Source: Circinella minor (taxonomy: Eukaryota > Mucoromycota > Mucoromycetes > Mucorales > Lichtheimiaceae). From it: a DNA stretch of 64,000 nucleotides. Shown here piece by piece: positions 38,455-51,439 of the stretch; within the stretch, counting starts at the first letter, position 1; each line of letters begins with the position of its first letter. The translations under genes and the position numbers were made by a program. The notes below the pieces were generated by a model. The model ran no database searches. It worked only from the letters and a program-made list of their open reading frames with translations, and was not told the DNA's origin. Location of the stretch: NCBI GenBank assembly GCA_016758965.1, contig JAEPRB010000077.1, forward strand, positions 62,001 through 126,000. The letters are read 5' to 3'.

Positions 38455-40378
38455 TTATCCAAAGGTGCTAACAACATGAGCAAGTTGAAGTAATCCACCT
38501 CCTTCTGTATTAGATGATGATCCTCCTTCTCCTTCTCCTCCATTATTATTATTATCATTATTGTCTCTATCACCCTTATTCTTTGCGCTACTTTGTGAAT
38601 CATTCTCTCGAACCGCGGAATTGAATCGATGAAGTTCCTGATCAAAATCCTTAACTGGGGGATGTAATAATGTAAAAGGAAAAGGCGGACCCTGACCGGC
38701 AGGATTCTCCGCATTCGATAACAGGGTCAATGGTCGATGTTGATAAAAGACAGCTGTTGTTTGTTGTTGTTGATGTTGTGATGGTGATGATAAATTTAAT
38801 GCTGGTGATCCCTGTTGTTTATTTAACGTTGCCGTCCGTGTAACCGCAGGATTATTATTTTCACCAAATCTTGACCTTGTCATTGATGGAGATGAAGATG
38901 TTGTTGAGGTTAATATATCATTGGTTGTAGTTGTTGTAGTGGTATTATTATGGTTATTCATATCACTGTTATTGTTATTCTTTGTGGCAGGATGATGTTG
39001 CTGACTCAAAGGGCTTGGTATAGTTGTTGAAGAAGTAGTATTTGTAGCTATTATATTAGCAGTAGGAATAGGAGGGGTTGAAGATGATGAGGATGGTGAA
39101 GTATTGTTGGTCGTATGTGTATTCGATGTAGATAATGATAATGAAGTAGAACGCTGTTCATCTTGTTGCCGTTGTTGTTGTGTATAACGTGTAGGAGAGA
39201 ATCGTTCAGTCCTTGCAGAAGGAGATAATAATGATTGGTGATAATTATTTAAATGTTGATCAATTGTTAATGGTGGCTCAACACCAAATGGATCGGATCG
39301 AATACGATGATGAGCATGTAAACGTGGTCGTGGACGAGCTTCTTCTGCTGCTTGAGCTGCTGCTGCTGCTTTATTTCTTTGAGATCGTCTTGATTTGGGT
39401 GACATATGAGTTCGATAATGTTGCATCATATTATCTTGTCGAGAGAATCGTGATTGACAGCCTGGAAATAGACATGGGAAGTTCTTTTCACCTGTATGAA
39501 TACGATTATGTCGAGCAAGATGGCCACTATTATATTATATAAGATTATATAAGATTACACAAATTAAAGAAAATACTTTTTTTTTTTTTTGCCCTCTTTT
39601 TTTTTTTTTTTTTTTGCCACCGATTTGTTAATAGACCCTTTCTCTAAAGGTTTTTCTGTTCTTACTAATCCTTTCAAACCATCCCCTCACCTCCTTTTTT
39701 TAATATCTTTTATCCAGAATAGATAAATATTTTCTTTTTTTACCTTGTTGTAAAACTTTTATTACAACCTGGTTCAGTACAATGATATTTACGACGGCCA
39801 TTCGTTGTTTTTTGTTGTTGTTGTTGTTGTTGTACAGGCTGTGGAGTTAGTTGTTGTTGCTGTTGAGTGACTTGTGATGGTGGTGATTGTGAATGAGATT
39901 GTGAGAATTGTGATGGTGGTTGTGGCGGTGGTGGTTGTGAATGATGCGGAGAAGGAATCCAAGATGTTGACGAATGATCCTGTCCATTGTTATTATTAGT
40001 ATTATTTTCACGGTTACTGTTTTCGTCCAAAGAAGAAGAACTCGACGAAGAGGGTGAATAAGAAGTAGAAGGTGATGCTGCATTATTGTATGATGAATAA
40101 GGTTCTGGAGGTGGATGATTATGATGATTATTACTATTATTACTATTATTACTGTCCCTAGAAGAAGAAGATGATGGTGGTGGTGTTGGTTCATAATCCA
40201 TTGGTTGAGGTATGTACAATGGTTGTCTTGAAGAAGATGTTGAACCTGTTGATACAGCTGCAACTGCCGCTGCTGCCGCTGCTGCTCCATCATTTAATAA
40301 ACTTATTTGTCGTCCGGATGAATCGATAACTGACAATGGAGAATCCTTAGAGCATCCTTGTGAGTCATCATGTTGCAT
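38455..40378 (-). CDS. Nrg1-like C2H2 zinc-finger transcription regulator
   Basis: Two exons: 40378-39744 and 39526-38455; 568 aa. Two tandem C2H2 fingers: C200-x4-C205-x12-H218-x3-H222 and C230-x4-C235-x12-H248-x3-H252, with SFTTSGHLARHNRIHTGEKN as the first recognition helix and linker and FSRQDNMMQHYRTH in the second. This helix sequence is that of Nrg1/Nrg2-type repressors of filamentation, stress and carbon-responsive genes (established for yeasts; role here inferred). The intron splits finger 1, so correct splicing is needed for a working finger. The rest is low complexity: poly-Ala (about 32-41), Pro/Ser/Asn and Gln runs, and an Ala-rich basic segment just after the fingers (SRRSQRNKAAAAAQAAEEAR). 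Divergently placed from the mitochondrial ribosomal gene at 40747. Confidence 0.85.
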
Positions 40379-40746
40379 TTTTCTTTAAAAAGATAATATG
40401 TATAAGCCGAAAAAAAAAAGAGAAAGAGGTAAAAAAAAAAAAATAGAAAAGGGAGGAAAGAGAAAAGAAAAATAAGAAAAAATAGAAACCAAAAAATTAA
40501 AAAAAAAAAAAAAAAAGGGTTCCGATTTTAAACACGAGAAGGGTAAAAAGAGGGTGCTGTTGTTCTATATGTGTGAGTGCGCAGATTGCAAAAAATAAAA
40601 ATAAAAGAAAGACCAATAGAATTGCAGCGGATAAACTTGGGATTTTAGACAACAACACAGCCCTTTTTTTTTTCTTTTTGTTGTTTTGTGACGTACCCAT
40701 ATATATAAACCATTTGTTTGAAGTTTCACTTACAAAAAAAAAAAAT

Positions 40747-41606
40747 ATGTTAAGAACAGTATTAGGTATATCAATCGATCGATTCACAATTTTTAATAAT
40801 TAAAAAAAAAAAAAAGAACAGATATATATTATTTTCACAGCTGCTTTTACTCATTATTACATATTATAATATTGAATTATAATTATTACTATTATTATTA
40901 TTTTTAATTTTATTTTGAAGGACGACGGTCATTTCATACCACAATTATCAACAGAGTTGAAAAAGCAGCATCACCTGAATTTAACGTAGAATCAGCTAGT
41001 CAACGACTTGGTGTTTCTTTTACTACACCTAATATTTTACAACGCGCTTTAACACATAAATCATTCAAGCATGCTAATGAGCCTACCAATGAACGCCTTG
41101 AAGCTCTTGGTGGACGCGTGATTAGTTTATTTGCGACAGAAAAAGCTTTCCAAAATAATGCTATCGATATTGCTGAAGAAGTAAATGAAAAAATCAACCC
41201 AACTCAATTGGCTAATGTATTTGATACTTTGAATTTAGAATCTGGATTACAATATCATTTGGTAAGAAAGAAAGAAAGAAAGAAAGAAAGAGGATGATAT
41301 ATTGATGGTTTATTGCCCTGACAACCTTATTGTTGTCTTGGTTACAATTTATTTACTTTATTTACCATGGTAATAATTTTACAAATAAACAATACATATA
41401 TATATATATATATAGAGGGATGGAGCAACATCCAATGTCAAGGCAAATGCTTATAAGGCCATTGTTGGTGCTATATATCATGACAAGGTAAAACATACAT
41501 ATACATACATTTTGACTTCAAAAAAAATAATATTAATAAAAAAACAATTGTTTTTTTTATATAGGGTTTCTCAGCTGCGCGTGAATTTGTACAAAAACAT
41601 TTGTAA
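40747..41606 (+). CDS. Mitochondrial ribosomal protein, RNase III-like fold (mL57/Mrpl15 type)
   Basis: Four exons: 40747-40765 (19 nt), 40921-41261, 41416-41487, 41565-41606; 157 aa. The tiny first exon gives MLRTVLG, which joins RRSFHTTIINRVEKAAS to make a classic Arg/Ser-rich mitochondrial targeting sequence, the main reason for this start. The RNase III-like body follows: TTPNILQRALTHKSFKHANE, then NERLEALGGRVISLFA (residues 63-78), then KANAYKAIVGAIYHDKG. In active RNase III the signature is NERLEFLGD; here the Asp is Gly, so it is non-catalytic, as in mitoribosomal members of this fold (established). No double-stranded-RNA-binding domain follows, favouring mL57 over mL44. The length is short but plausible for mL57. 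Confidence 0.82.
41265..41291 (+). repeat. (AAAG)n microsatellite next to a splice donor
   Basis: About seven AAAG units begin immediately after the donor gta of intron 2 in the mitoribosomal gene. The run is likely length-variable. Confidence 0.85.
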
Positions 41607-41843
41607 ACCAAATATCATCACTCAAAAAAAAAAAAAGATTTTTTTAAAAAAAGGTTCCCATTTATTTTTATTTTTATATACAAGCATCCCATAGCCTTTT
41701 CCTTTTTTTTCTATTTCTTTTGGGACCAAACCCCCCCCATCCTTTCAGGATGAACAAAAACAAAACAAAAAGTATAAAATTTGTAATATATATAACTATA
41801 TAAAATTGTAAAGAAAGAAAAAAAAAAGCTTTTTTTTTTTTAA

Positions 41844-42938
41844 TCAATGAATTGATGTTTCAAGTTTTCGAGAATCTACAGTAGAAGAAGGAGGTGGAGT
41901 AGGTGGTGGTGGTGGAGATGTAGAAGATGATTGAGTATTAGAATCAAAATGGGATGGAATAGGTGGACGATTACGGGAACGAAGAACACTGATTAAATCA
42001 TCAAGAACGCGTCCTTGTTCTGCTCCAGGTAATTGAGGTGGTTCCTGTTGTTGTGATCGAGTATCTTCATGCATATATGACTTATTGGGTCGTTCATTCG
42101 ATAATCTTAACGGCAATGAAGTCCTAATACTTGATGATGGTGGCGGTAAAGTAGGTGGCGAAGAATATGGATGATGACGATATCTTGATGCTGAATGATG
42201 TGATGAAATAGGTGTAGGTCTTGTAGGAGTATGTGAAGGAGGATTAGATGTAGATAATGGTGGAGATGTTGCCCTTAATGGAGGCGAAGGATGTCTTTGC
42301 GAATGATGGGAGTGATGGTGTTGTGGAAGTGGATGTTGTAATGTAGTTGATGGTGGTGGTAATAATGATGGAGGTTGTGGTGGTGAAGCCGATAATTCAC
42401 GATGATGTTGGTTAGGTCTTGTCCATAAAGTACTACTGCTACTACTAATACTACCATTATTATTGGTTGTTTTATTTGGGACATTTGTATCCATATTTGT
42501 AGATGTATTTTTATGATTATGATTACTGTGATCATTATTAGTATTATTATTAATAGCTGTAGGAATAGAATGATGCAAAGAAGGAGAAGGTGTAGTAGTG
42601 GTAGTAGTATTTGATGTAGCAGTTGTAGTAGTAGAAGTAGTAGGTTGTTGTTGTGAAATGGATGGACGATGTTCTAACTCCCAAACACGTTGTCGTAAAC
42701 GTTCATTTTCATCTTCCAATTTATCAACTCGTTCTTGCAACCCTTGCATATCCCTCACTTTGGTCTCTAGCTCCTTAACATAACGTTCTTTACGTTGACG
42801 AAAAGCGCGCTGTGCCGCACGATTTTGTTCTGCTCGACGACTATCAATAACACCTTTACGTCGTTGACTTGCTGAACCACCTGCTGAATCATAAGGTTCC
42901 GGTGATTTTATATCGGTTCCGTCTGAATTGTTACTCAT
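41844..42938 (-). CDS. bZIP transcription factor (Yap/KapC-like)
   Basis: Single exon, 364 aa. Basic region at residues 35-51 with NRAAQRAFRQRKERY, the AP-1/Yap-type signature NxxAQxxFR (established). It is followed by a leucine-zipper coiled coil (about 55-89; LETKVRDMQGLQERVDKLED, then ERLRQRVWELE). The remaining 270 residues are Thr/Asn/Ser/Pro/His-rich and probably disordered. No C-terminal Cys-rich redox domain of Yap1 is seen, so a KapC-like general bZIP is preferred. The start ATG at 42938 gives a short acidic leader before the basic region. An AP-1/MARE-like palindrome with an adjacent CCAAT lies 450 bp upstream (43389-43404). Confidence 0.88.
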   Translation of the reverse strand: MSNNSDGTDIKSPEPYDSAGGSASQRRKGVIDSRRAEQNRAAQRAFRQRKERYVKELETKVRDMQGLQERVDKLEDENERLRQRVWELEHRPSISQQQPTTSTTTTATSNTTTTTTPSPSLHHSIPTAINNNTNNDHSNHNHKNTSTNMDTNVPNKTTNNNGSISSSSSTLWTRPNQHHRELSASPPQPPSLLPPPSTTLQHPLPQHHHSHHSQRHPSPPLRATSPPLSTSNPPSHTPTRPTPISSHHSASRYRHHPYSSPPTLPPPSSSIRTSLPLRLSNERPNKSYMHEDTRSQQQEPPQLPGAEQGRVLDDLISVLRSRNRPPIPSHFDSNTQSSSTSPPPPPTPPPSSTVDSRKLETSIH

Positions 42939-45900
42939 TTTCTTTTTCTTTTTTTTTTATTTTGTTTAATTATATATAAGAAAAAAAAAGTGAAAGAGAA
43001 AGAGAGAGAGAGAGAGAGCTCCAATATATATAAAATAAAATAAAAAAGTGAAAGGAAAGAGAGAAAGAGGAAATAAAAAAAAAGGTTGTATATGTATTAA
43101 TAAAGTTTTGCCTTTTTTTTTTTTTTAAGTTTCTGAAAATTCCTAATTATTAATAATTAAAAAAATAAAAATAAAAGGAATGAAAGAAAGAAATAAATAA
43201 AATAATTAAAGTTATTTTTCTTTTGTTTGTTCTCTTTCGTTGTTGTTATAGGAGAAGAAAGTAAGAAAATAATAATAAAAAAGAGTAGTCGTCAAGTAAA
43301 AAGAAGGAAAGTGAAAAAAAAAAACAAGGCCAAAAAAATAATAATAATAATAATAATAATACGTTTCATGAAAGGGTCCAGCATGTTAGGCTGACTCAGC
43401 CAATTAGCGAACGTGTTGCCAGCTTTGGAAAGGGTACCGAGGTGAAAGGGGTGAATTCAGCAATAGTTCTTGATGAAAAGGTTCCAAACTCATTCACACA
43501 CTTTTTTTTTTTTAATCTATCACATACATTATATATCTACATATAATACATATAACTCTCACACTATACTACACTTACATTTTCTTTTTTATTTTATCGA
43601 TTAAAAAGAAAAAGAAAAAGGGGGGGGGGAGAGAAGAATTACTTTGCTTTCTTCTCTCTTTTCTCCTTATAAACATAACAACATTTTAAAATACCTTAAC
43701 CAATAATTAAACCCGATACTAACTTTCTTTTTCTACAAAAAACCAAATGTTCGGAATTGTCCCAGTATCTTCTTTTTACATAAGATCTATTGAGACAGAA
43801 TATGCCGATTACGTAATGTTTAAAATCATTGATTTATCTTTTTATCGTCGGGGGGTTAATCATATGAAAAAAAGAGTGGGCTCTTCAAATAAAAAATAAT
43901 TATTAATTTCTTTCTATTATTTTTTATATAATAATAAACATTTGATTCTATAATTATTTAATAATAATATTATTAATAATCAATGATAAATAATAATAAA
44001 AAATCCCAACATCTATTGCTAATATGGTAATCAAGAAGAAATCGAATCAATGAATGAATGTGACAAGTTAAAACACAAAAAATTGTACTACATGTGTTCA
44101 TATTCTTAATTTAGTTTTTTTTTTTCATTGTAGTGCAAAAAAAAAAGAACCAAAATCACATAAGCCAATAAGATCTCACTTGATTTCGTAATAAATTTGT
44201 TGGAAACATCTTTATTATTAATAAAGGTAAATATTATGCCGATAACTGTGAAAACATCAAAATATTCTTTGATAAAATGCTTATTAAGCATTTAAAAAAT
44301 GAAAGATTAAAATATTTTACTAGTATTTGATAAATGTAAAATCATTTATTAATTGTTTTCTAAAACCTTTTTACTTGAGAGAAGAAAAACCCCACGTTAC
44401 TTGCCTCTCTTTAAATAATTGTAAATAGGTGGATGGGACACAAAAAAAAAAAAAAAAGTGTGTGTAATAAGGAGAGAAAGAAATGCCTCCATAATCGTAT
44501 TTTACTATTATATTTTTAATTTCTTATTATCTTTTCATTATTAATAACATAATTTAGGAGGAATTCATTTCGCACTAACTATGTATCATATAATATTATG
44601 TGTTTGATCCAAGTTGATATTATTACCAAAATCGTACTCAACTCCTTTTTAAAAGAAGAAGAGCGGGGGGGAATCTCGTTTATTGTGTAAAATGTTCATA
44701 TACGTAATATTACTTTCCCGTTTTCTTTTAGAGTTTGTAATAAAATTCACTATAAAATACACTTCTTGTCTATTTCATTTTCTGTAAAAAAAAAAAAAAA
44801 AACAAAATTGGTTGGTATGCTATGTGGCTGGAATTTACATGTAACAAAAAACAAACAAGAACAATTTTTTTTTTATCTCATTACGTAATAAAAATCCTCT
44901 GATTTTTTTTTTTTTTTGGTCTAAAAAAAGAAATATCAAATGGGATTCCTTTTATTAATCTACTTTTCACTTATCGATTAAATAAACAACTATTTTATTC
45001 CGGACATGTTTATCGAAAAAAGAAAAGCATCAAAAATAAGGCTAATAGAAACGATAAAATATATTTTTATATTTTAAATTTTTATGTGAAAGAAAAGAAT
45101 AGAAGAAAAGAGCTCAATTAGGTCTATACCCCGCCCCTTCCCCCCCCACCCCTCCCCTTTTTATTTTTCTTCGTTCCTGTCAATTAAAAGGATTAGTGAT
45201 TATATGCTTGCGGCGACCATTATTTACTATACAAACGATCGGACCTATATTATCAACCATTTACTTGGTAATATATAAAAAAAAGTTATAGTAAATCATG
45301 TTGTAATTTACTACTTTATCTCCTAAAAAAAAGCTTGTTATTAATCCCAACCACAAAATGAAATGCAGGAACCGAAAATGATGATAGACATCGTGACAAC
45401 ACAGTAATAAGAATTGTTACTAGTAGTAGACTTTTCAGAATAAACAATAATAACTCTCATTTTTTAAAGTACATAATGTGAATTGAATGCTACTAAGAAT
45501 CCGCGGTAGTATTACTATTAACGCCTTTTATCTTTTATGATACGTACTCAGTCAACTTTATTCCAATTCTTACATAATAAAATAATAGTCTTTTCCCTAG
45601 GTGGCACAACAGTTGAAAATTACCGTGTTTTTGTAATCGTTTTGCATAATAACGCCCTTTAATTAACCTGAGAAATGCCTTTTATTAAGTAAGCGGAATG
45701 GAACTGACTGTTCTTTTCACCAAATATTATATAAAAAAAAAAAAAATTATGTGTCGCATATAGCTGCATCGATTAAAAACGTCTATGTGTAACAATGTTA
45801 TTTTACATGGAATATCTTTTATTTTTTGTAACAGTTTATTTAATTTATTTTTACTCTTAAATTTCTTTATAGTGATAGGTAATAATAATAATAGTAGCCA

Positions 45901-46483
45901 TAGTTCCTCACCAAAAACAAGTCAAATTTCAAATTTATCCAAATTAGAGATACCATCAATATTCATTTTATTAATTTTATTGTATAAGAAGAGTAAATCG
46001 TTAACCCAAAGACATAATAATCTGCCTCAATTCCTTATTAAAAGTTATGTATATTAAAAATTAAGCTACCTTTGCATATCATTTATTATATTTGAAAATG
46101 ATGTTTAATTTTTTTTTCTCGGTTAAAGTAATGTGGTTTTTACTTTCATTACATGTATATAAAAAAAAATTTACTACTCTTATTATTACTTAATAACTCT
46201 ACAATCGTTTGTTAAATGAATCAGCAAAAACTTTCAAAAAAATAAACTGAAGAACCGTCTCCCATCAAAAAGAAAATCATTATTGCCAACATTGCATATT
46301 TATTTGGATCAACTTATTTTTCTTTTTTCAAAATCCTTATACTCCTACATTCATAAACAACATATTCGCCCTTTTTTTTTTATTATTATTATTTTCTCTC
46401 TTTTTGTTGTTGTTTACTTTTTATCTTTTTATTTGAAAGAAAAAAATATTGAATCATTATTATTATTATTATTATTTTACTAT
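42939..46483. other. Gene-poor 3.5-kb region between the bZIP and DHA2 genes
   Basis: Purine-rich (GA)n and AAAG-rich leader of the bZIP gene (42985-43330), an (ATA)n run at 43338-43360, the palindrome at 43389, and long A/T homopolymers. ORFs at 44106-44291 and 45785-46057 are Asn/Ile/Leu/Phe-rich and not gene-like. No supported gene. Confidence 0.5.
43389..43404. promoter_or_regulatory. AP-1/MARE-like palindrome with overlapping CCAAT
   Basis: ggctgactcagcc is symmetric except for its central base and contains the AP-1 core TGACTCA flanked by GC, as in Maf-type elements. CCAAT starts at its last bases (43400-43404). bZIP proteins of the AP-1 class bind TGACTCA (established). Because it lies in the 5' flank of a bZIP gene, autoregulation is an inference. 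Confidence 0.5.
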
Positions 46484-46548
46484 ATGGCTGAAAAAGACGA
46501 GAAACAGCCATTGTTAGCGTACAATAATAATAATAATACTACAGGAAA

Positions 46549-46599
<51 letters not shown>

Positions 46600-49238
46600 C
46601 AGCAGTAGTAGTAATACAACAAAACAACCTTCATTAAACAAAGTATCATCCTATAACACATTATCACGAAAATCTTCAAAAAATTCTTTAACAACTCAAC
46701 AAGAAAATAATTCAATCAAGAGTGATAATGATAATGAATCAACAAATAGTACTTTTGTCGATCCTAATATCAATCTAACAATGGTTACTATATGGTAAGA
46801 ATGATACGTAACAATAATATAATTCATACGTATTATGTAAACGATAAATTATATTCAAACTTAGAAAATATAATTATTTACGTAGTTTGTGCATTGGTGC
46901 TTGCCTTCCATCCTTAGATGTTTCGATTATATTTACTATCATGAACGAAATCGGAACTGAATTTCATAGGTAAGCAAATATTGATCATTACAATAATTGT
47001 ATTTAGATGAATAATCTGCTGATTTATTTATTTTTGAATCCCATAAAACGTGCTTAATGTTAGGGCACACTTGGCTACATGGTTACATACCTCCTATGCA
47101 ATGAGTTGTCTTGCTACATTACCCCTGGGTACTATTTCATATTAAACGTTTTCTTAGTATAACCAAAAAAAAAAATAATTAACTTTTTTTTTTCTTAAAA
47201 CAATTTAGCTGGCAAGTTATCTGATGTATTTGGTCGTAAATATATCATGTTACTACTCGTGGCGTTATTTTTTGTTGGATCCGTTGGTTGTGGTGTATCT
47301 ACATCGATGAATCAAATTATTTTTAGTAGAGTCCTAGCTGGTTTTGGTGGAGGTGGATTACAACTTATGAGTAATGTGGTTATACAGGATTTAATTCCTC
47401 CCCACAAACGAGGTCAATATCAGTCTTATGTCAGCAGTGTACAAACGGTAAGAGTAGATACGTTTTCCCATCCATTCTAGGCTATGTTTATATGAATCAA
47501 TTATATAAAAATTGAACAGTTTATGAGTAACATTTATCGATGATGAACCATTATAACTTTCTTTTCCTCATCTTTTTATTTTCCGTTTATTAATGTATAT
47601 CTAGTTAGGAATAGCATTAGGATCACCTGCAGGTGGATTTATTACAGATACGTTAGATTGGCGATATTGTTTCAAATTAAACATTATTCCACTTATTGCT
47701 ATTGGCTACTTTTACATTTTTCATTTCACTAATTATAATGTTATGGAGGACAAAAACGATAAAAACCAATATGGTTATGGATTATGGAAAAAGCTTAAAA
47801 CAATTGATTTTTTGGGTGCATTTATTCTTGCTTTGGCCAACTTATCTTTTGCAACCACTGTATTGCTAGGTGGTAATACACGTGAATGGAACGATCCATT
47901 GATTATTTCAGCGATCATTACGACTATTAGTTCATTTATTATTTTTGGATTCTATCAAGTTTTTTGGGCATCTTATCCATTGATCTCACGAACATGTATT
48001 GTTAATCGAAATGTTATATGTTCTTCATTAGCCTATTTCTTTATTTGTATGAGTAATGGATCCGTGGATTTTACCATCCCACAGTTTTTTATGGTATGTT
48101 GAGTTTATTTTGACTTTTCGATTATTTTTTTATACATAGCGTAAATATGAACATAATTTAATAATTAGTATTTTAGGGAGTGTTGGGTTTTTCTACATCA
48201 CAATCAGGCATGTGGACAATGATGAATGCTTTAGCTGTTCCTATCGGATGTTATTGCGCAGGTATAAATATATATCAACTTGTATGAAAGATTTAGATGA
48301 TGTTGAAAACATTTCAATATTAATTATTAATTGCCTCAAATTTATATGAATATACTTTTATTTATTACAGGTCAATATATTCGTTATAATCAAGGTTGTT
48401 TTCGTAAATGGTTATTAGCCTCCGCTACTTCATATACTGGATCTATACTTATTATGAGTTATTGGATGGTATCTAAAATTCCATTTATATTGGGAATAAC
48501 ATGTATGGCACTCTTGGGTTTTGGATTTGGATCAAGTTTAGTTTCTCTTTTGGTTTCTGTTACAACGGACGTTCCTTCCACAGGTATATAAGCTTGAAAG
48601 TTTTCTTTCTTATTTATATGTTTATAATTCATTATTGTATTATTATTATTATTTTTTTATCTTTGCACTATTGTTATTTCGGGAGAAACTAATTTTTATC
48701 TAAATATTTTAGATGTAGCATCCGCCATGTCAATCATGATGTTATTCCGTTCAATGGGATTACTTTATGGTACAGCCATTTCATCTTCCATTATACAAAA
48801 TAGTTTAAAAACTCTTTTAGAAGCAAAAATCAATGGACCATCTGCAGAACAGGTAAAAAAAAAAAAAAGGCATAATTGTTGGATATTTTTTTTATCTCAC
48901 TGGAGAAAAAATCAAATTGCATCTGATTGTAACAACTGAAATTTTATACGTAGTTGATTAATTTTATTCGGACATCTATCCGACAAGTTCACACCCTCCC
49001 CCCTCATTTGCAACAATTGGTGGCAGATGTTCTCGGACAATCCTTACAAAAAGCATATATTTTTATGGCAGTTTCATGTTTAATTGCGTTGATTCCAATT
49101 GTTTATTTAAAAGATTTAGAGTTTAAAAAGTATTTTAAGGATGATACCCTCATGAACAATGACGATGAAATTGTTGTTACTACTCCTTCTCATGCTAATA
49201 TAACTAATACTATACAACAGAACACATTATCATCATAA
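46484..49238 (+). CDS. DHA2-type MFS transporter (Fnx1/Vba-like), copy 1
   Basis: Nine exons: 46484-46794, 46886-46969, 47064-47128, 47209-47447, 47605-48093, 48177-48261, 48371-48583, 48713-48852, 48954-49238; 636 aa. A polar N-tail of about 95 residues with 21 consecutive Ser is followed by about 14 transmembrane segments. Motif A GKLSDVFGRK at residues 155-164; RVLAGFGGGGLQLM; motif-C-like LGIALGSPAGG at 234-244, which marks proton-driven antiporters (established). Fungal relatives move basic amino acids into vacuoles or export drugs; which applies here is not decidable. The start is the ATG before AEKDEKQPLL, a dileucine-type signal common in vacuolar proteins. Upstream codons of the same frame are hydrophobic and low-complexity and were rejected. 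A close paralogue follows at 50498. Confidence 0.88.
46550..46612 (+). repeat. (AGT/AGC)21 coding repeat, poly-Ser
   Basis: Twenty-one consecutive Ser codons, nearly all AGT, in the N-tail of DHA2 copy 1. The paralogue lacks it and has a Gln run instead. Confidence 0.95.
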
Positions 49239-50497
49239 TGAAATAAAGTTATACGTACATGAACTCTATTTTTCTTTTGTAAAAAATAATAATTAATTGT
49301 TTGAAGAATATAAATAATACTATATAGTCATGTTATATATTAACATCATACACTTTTAAATCGTAAAAATGATTAGTACGTAGTGAATGGTCAGACAGGT
49401 GGTATTTAATTTTTCCATTTATCACATACTAACTATATATCATCCATACGCTACTTTAAATAAATAAACCGTTTATTGTACTTTTGGAATGGAATTTGTT
49501 ATGTCTCCTTATTGCTTTCAGTTATAGTATAAGAATCTTGTCCTGATCAGTAAAATATTGACTTGATACAATTATTATTTACGTATATTTGGTTTTTGGA
49601 ATTTCTTCTTACCTGATTTTGCACCATTGATCATGAGTTTTGGTTCATCTTGGTTTATTCATCTTGTACTATTAATATACGTAGATATATCATATATAGT
49701 AGGCCATATTAGTATAAAGCATATATAGTAGTATGAAAAACAAAGAAAAACATATGCTAATTTTCAATTATAAAGGATAATAGTTGCTGTGTTCTTTTAC
49801 TAATTTTTTTTTAGCCATCCAAGCTTTAAATTTTTTTTCTTTTAAGAACGACTCAGCCTTTTGATCCTTTAAATTCATCTGAAAGTCAAGTTAATTTATA
49901 ACCTCCCCCCCCCCGCCAACGCAAATGAACATTTATGTAAAACAAAAAGAGCACAGATCATTCAAAAAGATAAGATGGGTTAGCGGAGGAACAAAAAAAA
50001 AAAACTGATTTTTTTGTACCACATATCACCTGAACTTATCAAAGTGTCAATCAAGTAAAGTTCTCACGCTCTCGTTTTTGTTGTTCGTGTTTTTAAGTTA
50101 AAAAAAAAAAACTCAATGGAGGAGTTGTCATGGTTACTATTATATCACTATAACTTACCATTCCAAGACAACCAACCGTCAATTATCATTTTTTATGAAC
50201 TCCACCTATTTGTTAATCAATTCAATTATTTAAAATAACAAATAAACATTTCGTAATCTAAGTAATTATATGTGGCTGATACAGATGGGGGGGGAGGGGA
50301 TCTTATTAGTAGTAGTACTAGTAAGTATTTTTTTTTTGTCAAACAATAGTCAAAAACGCCGATACTGTACATGTCTGGAAGATGCTCCGATAACATGTTT
50401 TCATAGTGATCCATCTTTTCCATTTTTTTTTTTCGCTTTTTCTTCTTCCTGTTGATAATTATCTTGGTGTAAAAATATAAATAATCTATCCCTTATT
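49239..50497. other. Spacer between the DHA2 paralogues
   Basis: About 1.26 kb, AT-rich, with a C10 run near 49907 and G runs near 50287. Several TACGTA hexamers occur (for example 49580-49585). No coding exon seen. It contains the promoter of copy 2. Confidence 0.6.
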
Positions 50498-51439
50498 ATG
50501 ACGAAAAGTGATATATCGTCTAATTCTTCAATGACACAAAACTCGTTAGTAGGAAGTCAACAAAAGAATTATAATACCATGGATGCATCATTATCGGATG
50601 ATGACCATCAGGAACAACAACAACAACAACAAAGTGTTACATATCACACGGATGGAACATCCACAACAACATTACAAAATATTCCAATTGAAAAAGAAGA
50701 TAAGTTAGGTGATCTTAGTTTGACTCTATTAACCATTTGGTAAGATAATATAAAGAAAGATGATCCATATTGATAAAAAAGAGTAGATTTTCAACCGAAC
50801 TTAAAATTTTTTTTCCAAAAGTTTATCTATTGCCGCCGCATTACCAAGCTTGGATATTTCTATTGTATATACAACGATGACCCAAATTGGCACTGAATTC
50901 CAAAGGTAAGTATTATATAAGTTATATGATAATAAAAGAAGGAAAAAGTTCAAAGATGAAACGATTTTAAATACGTAACTCACACTTTTTGTAAAAATAA
51001 AAATAAAAATAAAAATGGATGACATGTAGTGCACAACTATCAACCTGGATCCATAGTTCATATACCTTGTGCTCCTTGATTACAATGGCATCAGGTAACA
51101 TATTTATTATAAAATGAAGACAAAACAATAATAATACGTAATAATATATTTGCAATTTTTTTTTTGATACATCTTTTATTAAAAAAACAGTGGGGGGTTT
51201 ATCAAATGCATTTGGTCGAAAACCAGTATTGATTATACTTAATATTTTATTCCTAATTGGTTCTACCGGCTGTGGATATGCTCAAAGTTTTTCTCAAATT
51301 GTCATTGCACGATTAATTGCAGGAATGGGTGGTGGTGGTCTTACATTACTAGGAAATATCATTCTTCATGATGTTGTACCCACTGAAAAAGTTGGATCTT
51401 ATTTATCTTATCTTAGCATAGTACAAACAGTAAGAACAA

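Noticed and set aside
38448..38714. Second minus-strand frame at the zinc-finger gene end
   Set aside because: Alternative frame of a low-complexity coding exon; the main frame continues from the zinc fingers.
39213..39542. Plus-strand ORF opposite the zinc-finger gene
   Set aside because: Antisense shadow of the C2H2 coding exon; rich in Leu/Val from reverse-read Gln/Asn codons.
40573..40803. Long single-exon start for the mitoribosomal protein
   Set aside because: The extension is Phe/Lys homopolymer-coded. A 19-nt exon from 40747 spliced to 40921 gives an ideal mitochondrial presequence.
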